64,000 bases of DNA from Neorhizobium sp. NCHU2750 (GCF_003597675.1 NZ_CP030827.1:124001-188000); one strand, 5' to 3'; counted from the first letter of the stretch, positions 8,580-17,437 are shown. Numbers and translations: made by a program. Notes: generated by a model from the letters alone, not told the origin.

Positions 8580-9962
8580 TCAAAAACTCTCGCGCGCCTT
8601 GGATGGCAGCATGGCGGCAAGGAAAAGCCCGCGCATGCCGAGAAACAGGTTGAGCGACAGCCACAGGCCGTGATTGGCAAAAGCCGGCACGAGGATCGCC
8701 AGGCTGATGCCGAAGCCGAGAAGCGAAATGAGCATCATGTTGCGCATCGCCTTCGACCATGTCGCCCCGATGAACACGCCGTCGAGCTGGAAGGCGAGCG
8801 CACCGGTCATGCCGGTCAGCGCTGCCCAGAAGAGATGCGCCTGCGCTTCCACTTGCACTGGTTCCGATGTCGTCAGGAGCGCAATGATCTGAGATCCGAA
8901 GACGAGAAAGAACAGTGCCAGAAGCGCCGCCATGAAGAACGACCAGAAGGCCGTCAGCTTCAGCGCCTGGTCGAAGGCCGGCCGGAAGCGGGCACCGATC
9001 GCCCGTCCGGCCAGCTGCTCGGCAGCCCCTGCCAGCCCGTCGAGGAAGAACGAACAGAGCATGAAGACATTCATCAGCACTGCATTGGCGGCAAGCGTGA
9101 TGGCGCCGAAGCTCGATCCGACCCGCGTCATGATCGCATAGGCGCAGTTCAGCACCAGCGAGCGGATCAGGATATCGGCATTGAGCTCAAACAGCGCCTT
9201 CAGCTTGCTGCGATCGAGAATTTCTCCGAGCGCCGGCCGCTCTGCCCGCATGCCATGGAATTGGCGCAAGACGATGATCAGCCCGACGACGGCGCCGATC
9301 ACCTCGGCAAGCGCCGTACCCCAGGCGACACCCTCCACACCGTGACCGAGCGTGAGCCCGATCGTGACCGACAGCACGATATTGCTGCCGTTGATGACGA
9401 TCTGCAGCAACAGGCCTGTCATCCCCTGTCCGCGCCCCAAAACATAACCGAGAATGGCGAAATTGATGAAGGTGGCCGGGCTGCTCAGTGCCCGAATGCC
9501 GAAATAGTGGCGCGTCACATCTGCCACGGCCTTGTCGTCGCTCATCAGCTCGGGCGCATAGGCAAGGATCAGCGGCGTCAGCAGAAGCATGGCGAGCCCC
9601 AGCCCGATGGCGCTGATCAGCGCCCGCCAGAACACCGCCTGCTCCTCGCGTCCGTCGCCACGGCCGAAAGCCTGCGCCGTCAAACCCGTGGTCGAGGTGC
9701 GGAAGAAACTGAGGCTGCCGAAGATCAGGTCGAACAGGATGGCGCCGATCGCAAGCCCGCCAAGCGCTGCCGGATCGCCGAGCCGGCCGACGACGCCGGT
9801 GGCGGTCAGTCCCAGAAGCGGCGTCGTCAGGTAGCCGAGCGTCATCGGCAGGGCGATCGACAGCACGCCTCGATGCGTCACGGTGAACGGATGGACCGCC
9901 GTCGCTGGATTGGAACGGTCATGACCGGAAAGGTCGTCGCCGATTGCCTGTTGCCGCCCCAT
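8580..9962 (-). CDS. MATE family efflux transporter (DinF-like)
   Basis: This 460-residue protein has about twelve membrane segments arranged as two similar halves, as in MATE exporters. The first helix region reads 'SIALPMTLGYLTTPLLGLTA' and 'VGRLGDPAALGGLAIG', the usual opening of the DinF-like branch. It probably exports organic cations or other small compounds in exchange for sodium or protons. It is convergent with pyrD (20 bases apart) and lies downstream of a CAP lipoprotein gene on the same strand. The substrate cannot be read from the sequence. Confidence 0.88.
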   Translation of the reverse strand: MGRQQAIGDDLSGHDRSNPATAVHPFTVTHRGVLSIALPMTLGYLTTPLLGLTATGVVGRLGDPAALGGLAIGAILFDLIFGSLSFFRTSTTGLTAQAFGRGDGREEQAVFWRALISAIGLGLAMLLLTPLILAYAPELMSDDKAVADVTRHYFGIRALSSPATFINFAILGYVLGRGQGMTGLLLQIVINGSNIVLSVTIGLTLGHGVEGVAWGTALAEVIGAVVGLIIVLRQFHGMRAERPALGEILDRSKLKALFELNADILIRSLVLNCAYAIMTRVGSSFGAITLAANAVLMNVFMLCSFFLDGLAGAAEQLAGRAIGARFRPAFDQALKLTAFWSFFMAALLALFFLVFGSQIIALLTTSEPVQVEAQAHLFWAALTGMTGALAFQLDGVFIGATWSKAMRNMMLISLLGFGISLAILVPAFANHGLWLSLNLFLGMRGLFLAAMLPSKARESF

Positions 9963-9991
9963 CGTCCTGAAGGGCCCCCGCCCGAACCGTC

Positions 9992-10501
9992 TTAAGACCC
10001 GCTGGAAAGCACCATCGACCAGTAGGAGCGGCCATCCGCCCCCGTTGCCATGGCAACGCCGAGGCCGCGATAATTGCCGAGCATGTTCTCCAGATGCTTG
10101 GGAGAATTGATCCAGGCCTGGACCGCGGCTTCGACGGAATGCTGGCCGCTGGCGATATTTTCCGCCGCCGGCAGCTTCACGTCACTGCGCTTCATCCGCT
10201 TTCCGAAATCGTCGCCGATGCCGATCAGGTGCTGCATCTCCTCTGCCTTCGCCATGCGAACGGCCTGGATCGACGCGGCCGTTCGTGCCGGGGCATCGAG
10301 CGTCAGTGCGGAAAGGCCCTTGCTTGCCCTGAGCTTGTTGACCATCGGCAGCGCCGCAACGGTATCGTCCTGCGCACCCGTGGTCGGGGCAAGGGCCGTG
10401 TTGGTGGTGGAACAGCCGGCCAGGGTCAGCGCGGTTCCTGCCATGGCAAGGCCGGAAATGGCGAGGAAACCCCGCCGGGAAGAAGCAGTCATAAAGGTCA
10501 T
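9992..10501 (-). CDS. CAP/SCP-domain lipoprotein
   Basis: This 169-residue protein has a twin-arginine-like start ('SSRRGFLAISG') followed by a lipobox 'LTLAGC', so it is likely exported and lipid-anchored. The CAP domain shows 'MVNKLRASKGLSALTLD', 'NIASGQHSVEAAVQAWINSP' and 'KHLENMLGNYRGLGVA', typical of bacterial SCP-like proteins. The role of these periplasmic proteins is poorly known. The ATG lies one base after the stop of the upstream small membrane-protein gene (TGACATG), which suggests coupling. An alternative ATG at 10492 would shorten it by three residues. Confidence 0.83.
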   Translation of the reverse strand: MTFMTASSRRGFLAISGLAMAGTALTLAGCSTTNTALAPTTGAQDDTVAALPMVNKLRASKGLSALTLDAPARTAASIQAVRMAKAEEMQHLIGIGDDFGKRMKRSDVKLPAAENIASGQHSVEAAVQAWINSPKHLENMLGNYRGLGVAMATGADGRSYWSMVLSSGS

Positions 10502-10502
10502 G

Positions 10503-10769
10503 TCAGCGACGGTAGCTCATCAGGCGCAATACGATAAAGATCGGGATCACCACGATCGCGCCGAGCAGCAGATAGTCGCCCACGCGTCCGAGTGCGCGGA
10601 AACCGTTATACCAGAGATCGAGGAAATAATAGCGAACGCTGTCAACGATATTGTGAGGCGTGAAGCCGAAGAAGGCGAGCACGAAACCGACAATTAGGCA
10701 GACCACGATCAGCTTGACGATCGTCCGGCCGATCGAATCGCCGAGGAACTTGTTCACGCCATCCGCCAT
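10503..10769 (-). CDS. small two-helix membrane protein (DUF6460-like)
   Basis: This 88-residue protein has two hydrophobic helices ('LIVVCLIVGFVLAFFGF' and 'YLLLGAIVVIPIFIVLRL') linked by a polar segment with 'VRYYFLDLWYNGFRALGRVG'. This is the pattern of a small alphaproteobacterial family that I believe is DUF6460. No function is known. It is first in a likely two-gene operon with the CAP lipoprotein. Confidence 0.72.
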   Translation of the reverse strand: MADGVNKFLGDSIGRTIVKLIVVCLIVGFVLAFFGFTPHNIVDSVRYYFLDLWYNGFRALGRVGDYLLLGAIVVIPIFIVLRLMSYRR

Positions 10770-10918
10770 TCTTGATCGTCTCCGTTCTATCCATATGCCA
10801 TAGCCGTGCAGGGCTTGCCCGGCAACCGTGAGATAGGCACTCTTCAGCGCTCCTCAAATAGAACTTGAGTTTTTTTGTGGCTTCGGCAATGAGCGGCAGT
10901 GTTTCAGGACAGTAAACG

Positions 10919-11881
10919 ATGAGCCAGTTCTCTTCCGGCGACGTGATCGCCGACCGCCGTGCCGATTATGCCCGCATGCTGGCCGAGGGCCGCGATTTTG
11001 CCGCCGCCGCCGAACTGATGGAACAGGCGCTGGAACTGGCGCCCGCTTGGGCCGCCGGCTGGTTCCGGCTTGGCGAATACCGTGAGAAGGCGGGGCTTGA
11101 AACCGCCGAAGAGGCCTATCGCCGGGCACTCGAACTGGAACCGGACGACGTGTTCGGTGCGCGGTTGAAGCTGGCCGTGATCGGTGCCGAGGAGGCGCCC
11201 GACCAGCCGCCGAGCCGCTATGTCGAAAGCCTGTTCGACGATTATGCCGACCGCTTCGATACCGCGCTTGTCGAAAAGCTCGATTACTCCGTTCCCGGCA
11301 AACTTGCCGCTCTGGTCGTGCCGCATGCGCCATTCGTGCTGACCGTCGATCTCGGCTGCGGTACCGGCCTGTTCGGCGCCGAGATCCGCGACCGGACCGA
11401 GCGGCTGGAAGGTTTCGATCTCTCCCAGAACATGCTGGCCAAGGCAGAGGAAAAAGGTCTTTACGATCACCTTGCCCAGTCCGATCTCAGCCTTAGCGCG
11501 GAAGAAAGCGGGCTTTTCGGCCCGCACCTGCCGCATCACCGCGCCGACCTCGTCTCAGCCGCCGATGTCTTGATGTATCTCGGCTCGCTCGAAACCGTCT
11601 TCCCGCTGGTGATCGATCTTCTTGCCGCAGGTGGCCTGTTCGCCTTTTCGGTCGAGGAAGTGGCGCAGGAGGAGCAGGGTGCCGGGCAGGGGCATGGCCA
11701 GGGTCAGGCGCAAGGCTTCGTGCTGCGCGACAGCCTCCGCTACGCCCATTCGGAAGCCCATATCCGGCTGCTTCTTGCCCATCACCGGCTCGAACTGCTG
11801 CAGCTGGAGCGCACCACCATTCGCATGGATGCCGGAAAGCCGGTCAGCGGCATTCTGTTTCTGTCGCGAAAAATGGGCTGA
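10919..11881 (+). CDS. TPR-containing SAM-dependent methyltransferase
   Basis: This 320-residue protein begins with two TPR-like repeats (about residues 15-90, 'GRDFAAAAELMEQALELAPA', 'AEEAYRRALELEPDD'). It continues with a class I methyltransferase domain whose SAM-binding loop is 'VDLGCGTGLFGAEIRD' (about residue 143). The linker 'SRYVESLFDDYADRFD' is typical of this TPR-methyltransferase group. The substrate is unknown; a protein or quinone-like target is possible. An unusual Gln/Gly-rich run ('GAGQGHGQGQAQG') sits at about residues 255-267, after the fourth core strand. A hairpin with a T-run sits about 45 bases upstream of the ATG (10853-10877). Confidence 0.82.
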   Translation: MSQFSSGDVIADRRADYARMLAEGRDFAAAAELMEQALELAPAWAAGWFRLGEYREKAGLETAEEAYRRALELEPDDVFGARLKLAVIGAEEAPDQPPSRYVESLFDDYADRFDTALVEKLDYSVPGKLAALVVPHAPFVLTVDLGCGTGLFGAEIRDRTERLEGFDLSQNMLAKAEEKGLYDHLAQSDLSLSAEESGLFGPHLPHHRADLVSAADVLMYLGSLETVFPLVIDLLAAGGLFAFSVEEVAQEEQGAGQGHGQGQAQGFVLRDSLRYAHSEAHIRLLLAHHRLELLQLERTTIRMDAGKPVSGILFLSRKMG

Positions 11882-11996
11882 CCACACGCTTTCTTGCGTT
11901 TTCACACGGGCGTGATGGCGCGCCGCCTTCCCGCTTGCTGAACCTCGTGTTGCCGTGCAAAATCGCCGCAAAACAACATGAAACAAGGGGAAATGC

Positions 11997-12647
11997 GTGG
12001 CTGACGAACAGGGCACGGCAAAGAGCCGTTTGGGCTTCTACAGTCAGGATCCGGCCCGTCACACACCGCTTGAGGATGCCCAGGGCATTTTCATCAGCGC
12101 CATGGTGGCAGCGCTCGGGCTCTACATGCTCAACCAGGTCGGGCTTCTGACCAGCGGTATCGCCGGTGTCGCCTTCCTGTTTCACTATGCCTTCGGCTGG
12201 TCCTTCGGCCTTCTGTTCTTCATTCTCAATCTGCCCTTCTACTATTTGTCTTTCCGCCGGCTTGGCATCGGCTTCTCCTTCAAGACATTCGTGGCGATCG
12301 CTCTCGTCTCCGTTCTTGCCGACCTGGAACACCGCTTCATCTCCATCAGCCATCTCGATCCCTTCTGGGCGGCCCTTCTCGGAGGCATCCTTCTGGGCTT
12401 CGGCCTGCTCGGGCTCTATCGCCACCGCTCGTCGCTCGGCGGCCTCGGCATTCTGGCGATCTATATCCAGGACCGGTTCAAGATCCCCGCCGGCCTCGTC
12501 CAGCTCGCCTTCGATCTCTGCGTCATGGCGACAGCCTTCCTCGTCGTCAGCCCGATCACCGTCCTGTGGTCGCTGTTGAGCGCCGTCGTGCTCAACCTGC
12601 TTCTCACCATCAACCATCGCTCCGACCGCTATATCGCGGTGCGCTGA
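11997..12647 (+). CDS. YitT family membrane protein (copy 1)
   Basis: This 216-residue protein has five or six membrane helices and the YitT-family pattern 'LEDAQGIFISAMVAALGLYM', 'TSGIAGVAFLFHYAFGWSFG' and 'RHRSSLGGLGILAIYIQDRF'. It lacks the soluble C-terminal DUF2179 domain of Bacillus relatives. It is probably a small transporter, but substrates for the family are not settled. It starts at GTG 11997 after an AAGGGGA box; the nearby ATG at 11993 is out of frame and stops at once. It is followed 19 bases later by a paralogue. Confidence 0.85.
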   Translation: MADEQGTAKSRLGFYSQDPARHTPLEDAQGIFISAMVAALGLYMLNQVGLLTSGIAGVAFLFHYAFGWSFGLLFFILNLPFYYLSFRRLGIGFSFKTFVAIALVSVLADLEHRFISISHLDPFWAALLGGILLGFGLLGLYRHRSSLGGLGILAIYIQDRFKIPAGLVQLAFDLCVMATAFLVVSPITVLWSLLSAVVLNLLLTINHRSDRYIAVR

Positions 12648-12666
12648 GCTTGAAACGGGGGGCGGC

Positions 12667-13314
12667 ATGGCGGATGTAGCGGAGAAGAAGAAAAGCCCGA
12701 TCGGCTTCTGGGCCTCCTCTACGGAAAGGCATTCGGTCGTCGAGGATGTGCAGGGCGTCATCGCCGGCTCGATGCTGGCAGCCCTCGGCGTCATCATGCT
12801 GCAGGCTGCCCATCTTTTGATCGGCGGCACCGCCGGCCTCGGCTTCCTCCTGCGCTATTCCACCGGCGTCAGCTTCGGCACCGCCTTCTTCACCATGAAT
12901 CTGCCTTTTTACTGGCTGGCCTACAAGCGCCTCGGCCTCGTCTTCACGGTGAAGACTTTCGCTGCCGTGGCACTCACCTCGGTTCTGACCGGCGTCCTGC
13001 CCAGGCTCATCGCCTTCGGCACGATCGAGCCGATCATCGCCGCACTCTTCGGCGGCCTGCTGATCGGTTGCGGCATGCTGGTTCTCTTCCGCCACCGCGC
13101 CTCGCTCGGCGGTTTCGGCATATTGGCGCTCTACCTGCAGGACAAGTTCGGCTGGCGGGCCGGCTTCGTGCAGCTCGGGCTGGACTGCCTCGTGCTCATC
13201 CTGTCCTTCTTTGTCGCTGGCCCCTTCGTCATCGCCTGCTCGGTCGCCGCAGCACTCACCCTCAACCTGACGCTCGCCATCAATCACCGCACCGATCGCT
13301 ACATCGTGCGGTAG
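12667..13314 (+). CDS. YitT family membrane protein (copy 2)
   Basis: This 215-residue protein is a paralogue of the gene just upstream: the same 'VEDVQGVIAGSMLAALGVIM' opening, the same 'GGTAGLGFLLRYSTGVSFGT' helix pair, the same 'RHRASLGGFGILALYLQDKF' loop and the same 'NHRTDRYIVR' end. The two clearly arose by tandem duplication followed by divergence. They are close enough to be co-transcribed and may form a heteromer. The ATG at 12667 follows a GGGGGG-rich leader. Confidence 0.85.
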   Translation: MADVAEKKKSPIGFWASSTERHSVVEDVQGVIAGSMLAALGVIMLQAAHLLIGGTAGLGFLLRYSTGVSFGTAFFTMNLPFYWLAYKRLGLVFTVKTFAAVALTSVLTGVLPRLIAFGTIEPIIAALFGGLLIGCGMLVLFRHRASLGGFGILALYLQDKFGWRAGFVQLGLDCLVLILSFFVAGPFVIACSVAAALTLNLTLAINHRTDRYIVR

Positions 13315-13354
13315 CGGCCTTCATTTCCGCCGGTGAAAACCTATCTTTCATCTC

Positions 13355-15901
13355 GTGGATCTCGTCGAAACAAAACCCGCCGGCACTCATGCCGTAACGC
13401 TGCCCCGGCCGTTCCTCAAATGGTTCGCCGAAAAGGGCTGGCAGCCGCGTGCCCATCAGCTGGAACTGCTCGCCCGCGCTCAAGGCGGCGAGAACATGCT
13501 CCTGATCGCCCCGACGGGTGCCGGCAAGACGCTCGCCGGCTTCCTGCCCTCGCTCACCGATCTCGTGTCGCGCGGAAAGATCCCGCCCGGCTCACCCTTC
13601 ACCGGCATCCACACACTCTACATCTCGCCCTTGAAGGCGCTCACCGTTGATATCGAGCGCAACCTGATGAAGCCGGTCACCGAGATGAGCCTTGCGGTCA
13701 CCGTCGAAAACCGCACCGGCGATACGCCGCAATCCAAGCGCCAGCGCCAGAAGCTCAACCCGCCGGATATCCTGCTGACGACACCCGAACAGCTTGCCCT
13801 GCTTCTCGCCAACAAGGAGGCGGAGCGCTTCTTCAAGGACCTGAAATATGTCGTGCTCGACGAACTCCATTCTCTCGTCACCTCCAAGCGTGGCCATCTT
13901 CTCTCGCTTGGCCTCGCGCGCTTGCGCAGGCATGCGCCGAACATGCAGACGATCGGCCTTTCCGCCACCGTCGCCGACCCGATGGACCTGCAGCGTTGGC
14001 TGGTGCCGCAGAACACCCCGCAGAACGCCCCGCAGGCCGAAACGCCGGCACCTCCCGCCGGTCTCGTCCATGTGACCGGCGGTGCCGCTCCTGACATCAC
14101 CATCTTGGGCACCGAAACGCGCATCCCCTGGTCCGGCCACGTCTCCACCTATGCCATCCCCGAGGTCTACGAGGAGATCAGGCGCCACAAGACCACGCTG
14201 ATCTTCGTCAACACCCGCTTCCAGGCGGAACTCCTGTTCCAGTCGCTCTGGACGATCAACGAGGACAATTTAGCCATTGCCCTCCATCACGGCTCGCTCG
14301 ATGCCAGCCAGCGGCGCAAGGTGGAGGCGGCCATGGCCGATAATCGGCTGCGCGCCGTCGTCGCCACCTCGACCCTCGACATGGGGATAGACTGGGGCGA
14401 TATCGATCTCGTCGTCCATGTCGGCGCGCCGAAGGGCGCCTCGCGGCTTGCCCAGCGCATCGGCCGCGCCAATCACCGCATGGATGAGCCATCCAAGGCG
14501 ATCCTCGTGCCCGCCAACCGCTTCGAGGTTATGGAATGCCAGGCAGCCCTCGATGCCAATTATCTCGGCGCACAGGATACGCCGCCGGTGGGCGAGGGCG
14601 CGCTCGATGTCTTGGCCCAACATGTCCTCGGCATGGCCTGCGCCGAGCCTTTCGATCCGCTCGAGCTCTATGACGAGATCATCTCCGCCTCGCCCTATGC
14701 CGGCCTGTCATGGGAAATGTTCGAGCGCATCGTCGATTTCGTCGCCACCGGCGGCTATGCGCTGCGCTCCTATGAACGTTACGCCAAGATCAGGAAGACG
14801 AAGGAAGGCCGCTGGCGCGTCTCCAATCCACAGATCGCCCAGCAATACCGGCTCAACCTCGGCACGATAGTCGAGGCCACCGAACTCAATGTCCGTCTCG
14901 TCAAACGCAATGCCGTGGGGACGGTTGGCCGTGGAGGCATGTCGCTCGGCAAGGTCGAGGAATATTTTCTCGAACAGCTCGTCCAGGGCGATACTTTCCT
15001 CTTCGCCGGCAAGGTGCTGCGCTTCGAAGGTATCCGCGAAAACGAATGCCTCGTCTCCAACGCATTCTCGCTCGATCCGAAAATCCCCGCCTATGCCGGG
15101 GGAAAATTCCCGCTGACCACTTACCTTGCCGACCAGGTCCGCGCCATGCTGGCCGAGCCCGAGCGCCGCACAAAACTGCCCGATCAGGTGCGCGACTGGC
15201 TGAACATCCAGCTCGAACGCTCCATGCTGCCGAAAAAGGACGAGCTGCTGATCGAAACCTTCCCGCGCGGCAAGCGCTTCTTCATGGTCGCCTATTGTTT
15301 CGAGGGCCGGCTGGCGCACCAGACGCTCGGCATGCTGCTCACCCGCCGGTTGGAACGGCTCGGCGCCCGCCCGCTCGGCTTCGTCGCCACCGATTATTCG
15401 CTCGCCATCTGGGGCTTGAACGATCTCGGCGCGATGATCGCCGAGGGCGCCTTGAGCCTGTCCGACCTGTTCGACGAGGACATGCTGGGCGATGATCTCG
15501 AAGCCTGGCTCGATGAAAGCTATATGCTGAAGCGCACCTTCCGCAATTGCGCCGTGATTTCCGGATTGATCGAACGCCGTCATCCGGGCAAGGAAAAGAC
15601 CGGCCGTCAGGTCACCGTCTCGACCGACTTGATCTATGACGTGCTGCGTAGCCACGAACCGGATCATATCCTCTTGGAAGCGACGCGGCGCGATGCGGCG
15701 TCCGGCCTTTTGGATATCGGCCGGCTCGCCGATATGTTGTCTCGGATAAAGGGGCATATAACCCACCGGGATCTCGACCGCGTTTCGCCTCTGGCGGTGC
15801 CGATCATGCTGGAGATCGGCAAGGAGACCGTGCCCGGCGAGGCCCATGACGCCGTCCTGCAGGAGGCGGCAGACGAGTTGATTGCGGAAGCGGGATTGTA
15901 G
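13355..15901 (+). CDS. ligase-associated DNA damage response DEXH-box helicase (Lhr-like)
   Basis: This 848-residue superfamily 2 helicase shows motif I 'APTGAGKT' (52-59), motif II 'DELH' (about 170), motif III 'SATVAD', and in the second RecA lobe 'TSTLDMGIDWGD' and 'QRIGRANHRM' (about 367). An Lhr-type winged-helix/DUF1998-like C-terminal half follows. Lhr-core helicases move 3' to 5' on single-stranded DNA. This subtype occurs with an ATP-dependent DNA ligase, an exonuclease and the PdeM phosphoesterase. PdeM follows 248 bases downstream, but ligase and exonuclease genes are not in view. The start is GTG at 13355 with no strong ribosome site, so the first few residues are uncertain. Confidence 0.9.
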   Translation: MDLVETKPAGTHAVTLPRPFLKWFAEKGWQPRAHQLELLARAQGGENMLLIAPTGAGKTLAGFLPSLTDLVSRGKIPPGSPFTGIHTLYISPLKALTVDIERNLMKPVTEMSLAVTVENRTGDTPQSKRQRQKLNPPDILLTTPEQLALLLANKEAERFFKDLKYVVLDELHSLVTSKRGHLLSLGLARLRRHAPNMQTIGLSATVADPMDLQRWLVPQNTPQNAPQAETPAPPAGLVHVTGGAAPDITILGTETRIPWSGHVSTYAIPEVYEEIRRHKTTLIFVNTRFQAELLFQSLWTINEDNLAIALHHGSLDASQRRKVEAAMADNRLRAVVATSTLDMGIDWGDIDLVVHVGAPKGASRLAQRIGRANHRMDEPSKAILVPANRFEVMECQAALDANYLGAQDTPPVGEGALDVLAQHVLGMACAEPFDPLELYDEIISASPYAGLSWEMFERIVDFVATGGYALRSYERYAKIRKTKEGRWRVSNPQIAQQYRLNLGTIVEATELNVRLVKRNAVGTVGRGGMSLGKVEEYFLEQLVQGDTFLFAGKVLRFEGIRENECLVSNAFSLDPKIPAYAGGKFPLTTYLADQVRAMLAEPERRTKLPDQVRDWLNIQLERSMLPKKDELLIETFPRGKRFFMVAYCFEGRLAHQTLGMLLTRRLERLGARPLGFVATDYSLAIWGLNDLGAMIAEGALSLSDLFDEDMLGDDLEAWLDESYMLKRTFRNCAVISGLIERRHPGKEKTGRQVTVSTDLIYDVLRSHEPDHILLEATRRDAASGLLDIGRLADMLSRIKGHITHRDLDRVSPLAVPIMLEIGKETVPGEAHDAVLQEAADELIAEAGL

Positions 15902-15920
15902 CGGGGGCGGATGGTTGATG

Positions 15921-16061
15921 GAAAAGACCCCTCCCAACCCTCCCCACAAGGGGGAGGGCTTAACCTGGCCTAACCGTTATGCCGTCGGTGAGGCAGGCGG
16001 TCTCCTCAGGTCTTCTCCCCCCTTGTGGGGGAGATGGTCGGCAGACCAGAGGGGGACTCCC
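15921..16061. repeat. palindromic intergenic element, copy 1
   Basis: The gap between the helicase and pdeM carries two G+C-rich hairpins, CCCTCCCCacaaGGGGGAGGG near 15938-15958 and a second built on CTCCCCC...GGGGGAG near 16015-16033. The outer sequence is matched in inverted orientation by 27591-27727. The inner part differs between the copies. It looks like a mobile or mosaic palindromic element of the kind common between rhizobial genes. Confidence 0.8.
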
Positions 16062-16149
16062 TATCCGCGATAACCGTGCCGAAATGCTGGATTGCCGGCA
16101 GTGCGAATGAGGGCTACCTTCGATTGAATTGGAAAGACGAACGACAGTG

Positions 16150-16908
16150 ATGCATCGCCTGGGGACTTTTCCCCGCACAATGATGACGGGTCAGGCCGCC
16201 GGAGCGCCGGGAGGCAGCCGGGGGAGCCCTGGGAGCCAGGACATCCTCGTCCACGGGGTCGCCGCCGTGTGCGATCCGCTGGGTGGGCTCTATCTGCCGG
16301 AAACGCGGATGCTCGTCGTCTCCGACCTGCATCTCGAAAAGGGCGCAGCCTTTGCCCGCCGCGGCATGATGCTGCCGCCCTATGATACGCTGGCGACGCT
16401 CAACATCCTCTCTGCCGTCATCGCCCGCTATGATCCGGGCGTCGTCGTCTCGCTCGGCGACAACTTCCATGACCGCCGGGGTTCAGAACATCTGCCGGCG
16501 GAATTTCGCGCCATGATCGCGGACATGGCGCGCGGCCGCGACTGGATCTGGATCAACGGCAATCATGATCCCGATGGCACGACGGACCTGCCGGGCCTGT
16601 CGAGCGACGAACTCGTCTATGGCGGCCTCACCTTCCGCCACGAGCCGAGCCTCATCTCGTCGAAGGGCGAGATCGCCGGCCATCTTCATCCGGCGGCCAC
16701 CGTCCGCCGCCGGGAGAAATCCGTCCGCCGTCCCTGCTTTGCCAGTGATGGCCACCGCCTCGTCATGCCCGCCTTCGGTGTGCTGACCGGCGGTCTCGAT
16801 CTCCGTCACCGGGCGATCCAAGGCCTGTTTCGACAGGAAACGCTGGTTGCGCATCTGCTCGGCCGTGATCGCATCTATTCGGTGCGCTATGGCAGTTTGC
16901 TGGGCTGA
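16150..16908 (+). CDS. pdeM: ligase-associated DNA damage response endonuclease PdeM
   Basis: This 252-residue metallophosphoesterase has the metal motifs 'VVSDLHLEKG', 'VVSLGDNFHD', 'WINGNHDPD' and 'IAGHLHPAA' in the right order. The length, the 'LEKGAAFARRG' stretch and the position after the Lhr-like helicase identify the ligase-associated PdeM family. It likely cuts or trims DNA ends during repair. Several starts are possible: TTG 16129, ATG 16150 or ATG 16180. I chose 16150. The first 35 residues are low complexity (GAPGGSRGSPGS) and unlike the rest, so the true start may be later. Confidence 0.85.
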   Translation: MHRLGTFPRTMMTGQAAGAPGGSRGSPGSQDILVHGVAAVCDPLGGLYLPETRMLVVSDLHLEKGAAFARRGMMLPPYDTLATLNILSAVIARYDPGVVVSLGDNFHDRRGSEHLPAEFRAMIADMARGRDWIWINGNHDPDGTTDLPGLSSDELVYGGLTFRHEPSLISSKGEIAGHLHPAATVRRREKSVRRPCFASDGHRLVMPAFGVLTGGLDLRHRAIQGLFRQETLVAHLLGRDRIYSVRYGSLLG

Positions 16909-16919
16909 CCTTTTCGGCT

Positions 16920-17357
16920 CTATCGATAGACCAGCACCGGCAGCTTCGACCCGGCCAGAACCTTCATCGTCACGCTGCCGAGCATGAAGGCCTTGAAGCC
17001 GGAGCGGCCATGCGAAGCCATGATGATCGCGTCGCAGCCTTTCTCCTCCGCCGTCTTGACGATGCAGCCGGCGGGATCGACGCTCTGCTTCTTGACGATG
17101 TTGCATTCGACACTCTGCTGCGCGGCCGCAGCCTTGGCCTCCGCCAGAATGCCGTCGGCCTGTTCATTGGCCCGCTGCTCGTATTCGGCATAGGCGATAT
17201 CCATGCCGACCGGATAGACGGTGAAGACCTGCAGCGGTTCGATCACCGCGAGGATCGTTACCTGCGCATTGCTTTCGCGGGCAAAGCCGAGCGCTTTTTC
17301 CATCGCTTCGGTGGAAAGCGGCGAACCGTCGGTCGGAATGAGGATGTGTTTGAACAT
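16920..17357 (-). CDS. universal stress protein, UspA family
   Basis: This 145-residue protein has the Usp fold: N-terminal 'MFKHILIPTDGSPLSTEAM' and the C-terminal nucleotide-binding loop 'MASHGRSGFKAFMLGSVTMK' with the G-2x-G-9x-G(S/T) pattern. It is therefore probably an ATP-binding type. It converges with pdeM (11 bases apart). Its upstream region holds a TTG-N8-CAA site typical of FNR/FixK proteins and a TGACCTC/GAGGTCA inverted repeat, which suggests induction at low oxygen. Confidence 0.93.
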   Translation of the reverse strand: MFKHILIPTDGSPLSTEAMEKALGFARESNAQVTILAVIEPLQVFTVYPVGMDIAYAEYEQRANEQADGILAEAKAAAAQQSVECNIVKKQSVDPAGCIVKTAEEKGCDAIIMASHGRSGFKAFMLGSVTMKVLAGSKLPVLVYR

Positions 17358-17375
17358 TTTTATGGCCTCCTTGGG

Positions 17376-17397
17376 TGACCTCCCTTGGTCGAGGTCA
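17376..17397. promoter_or_regulatory. inverted repeat in the usp leader
   Basis: TGACCTC and GAGGTCA form a perfect 7-base inverted repeat with an 8-base spacer, 19 bases upstream of the usp start codon. It may be an operator or a leader hairpin. Confidence 0.4.
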
Positions 17398-17423
17398 TCT
17401 TCGCATGGCCATCTTGCCGCACA

Positions 17424-17437
17424 TTGATCTGCCGCAA
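17424..17437. promoter_or_regulatory. FNR/FixK-like box upstream of the universal stress gene
   Basis: TTGATCTGCCGCAA fits the TTG-N8-CAA core of anaerobic FNR/FixK/FnrN boxes, with a good TTGAT half and a CGCAA half. It lies 67 bases upstream of the usp start codon and 32 bases before the 3' end of the ClC gene. Usp genes are frequent FNR-family targets. The assignment rests on motif match only. Confidence 0.5.

Noticed and set aside
10853..10877. hairpin plus T-run before the methyltransferase as a riboswitch or attenuator
   Set aside because: The stem has only five good pairs and no leader peptide or alternative fold is visible; it could be a weak terminator.
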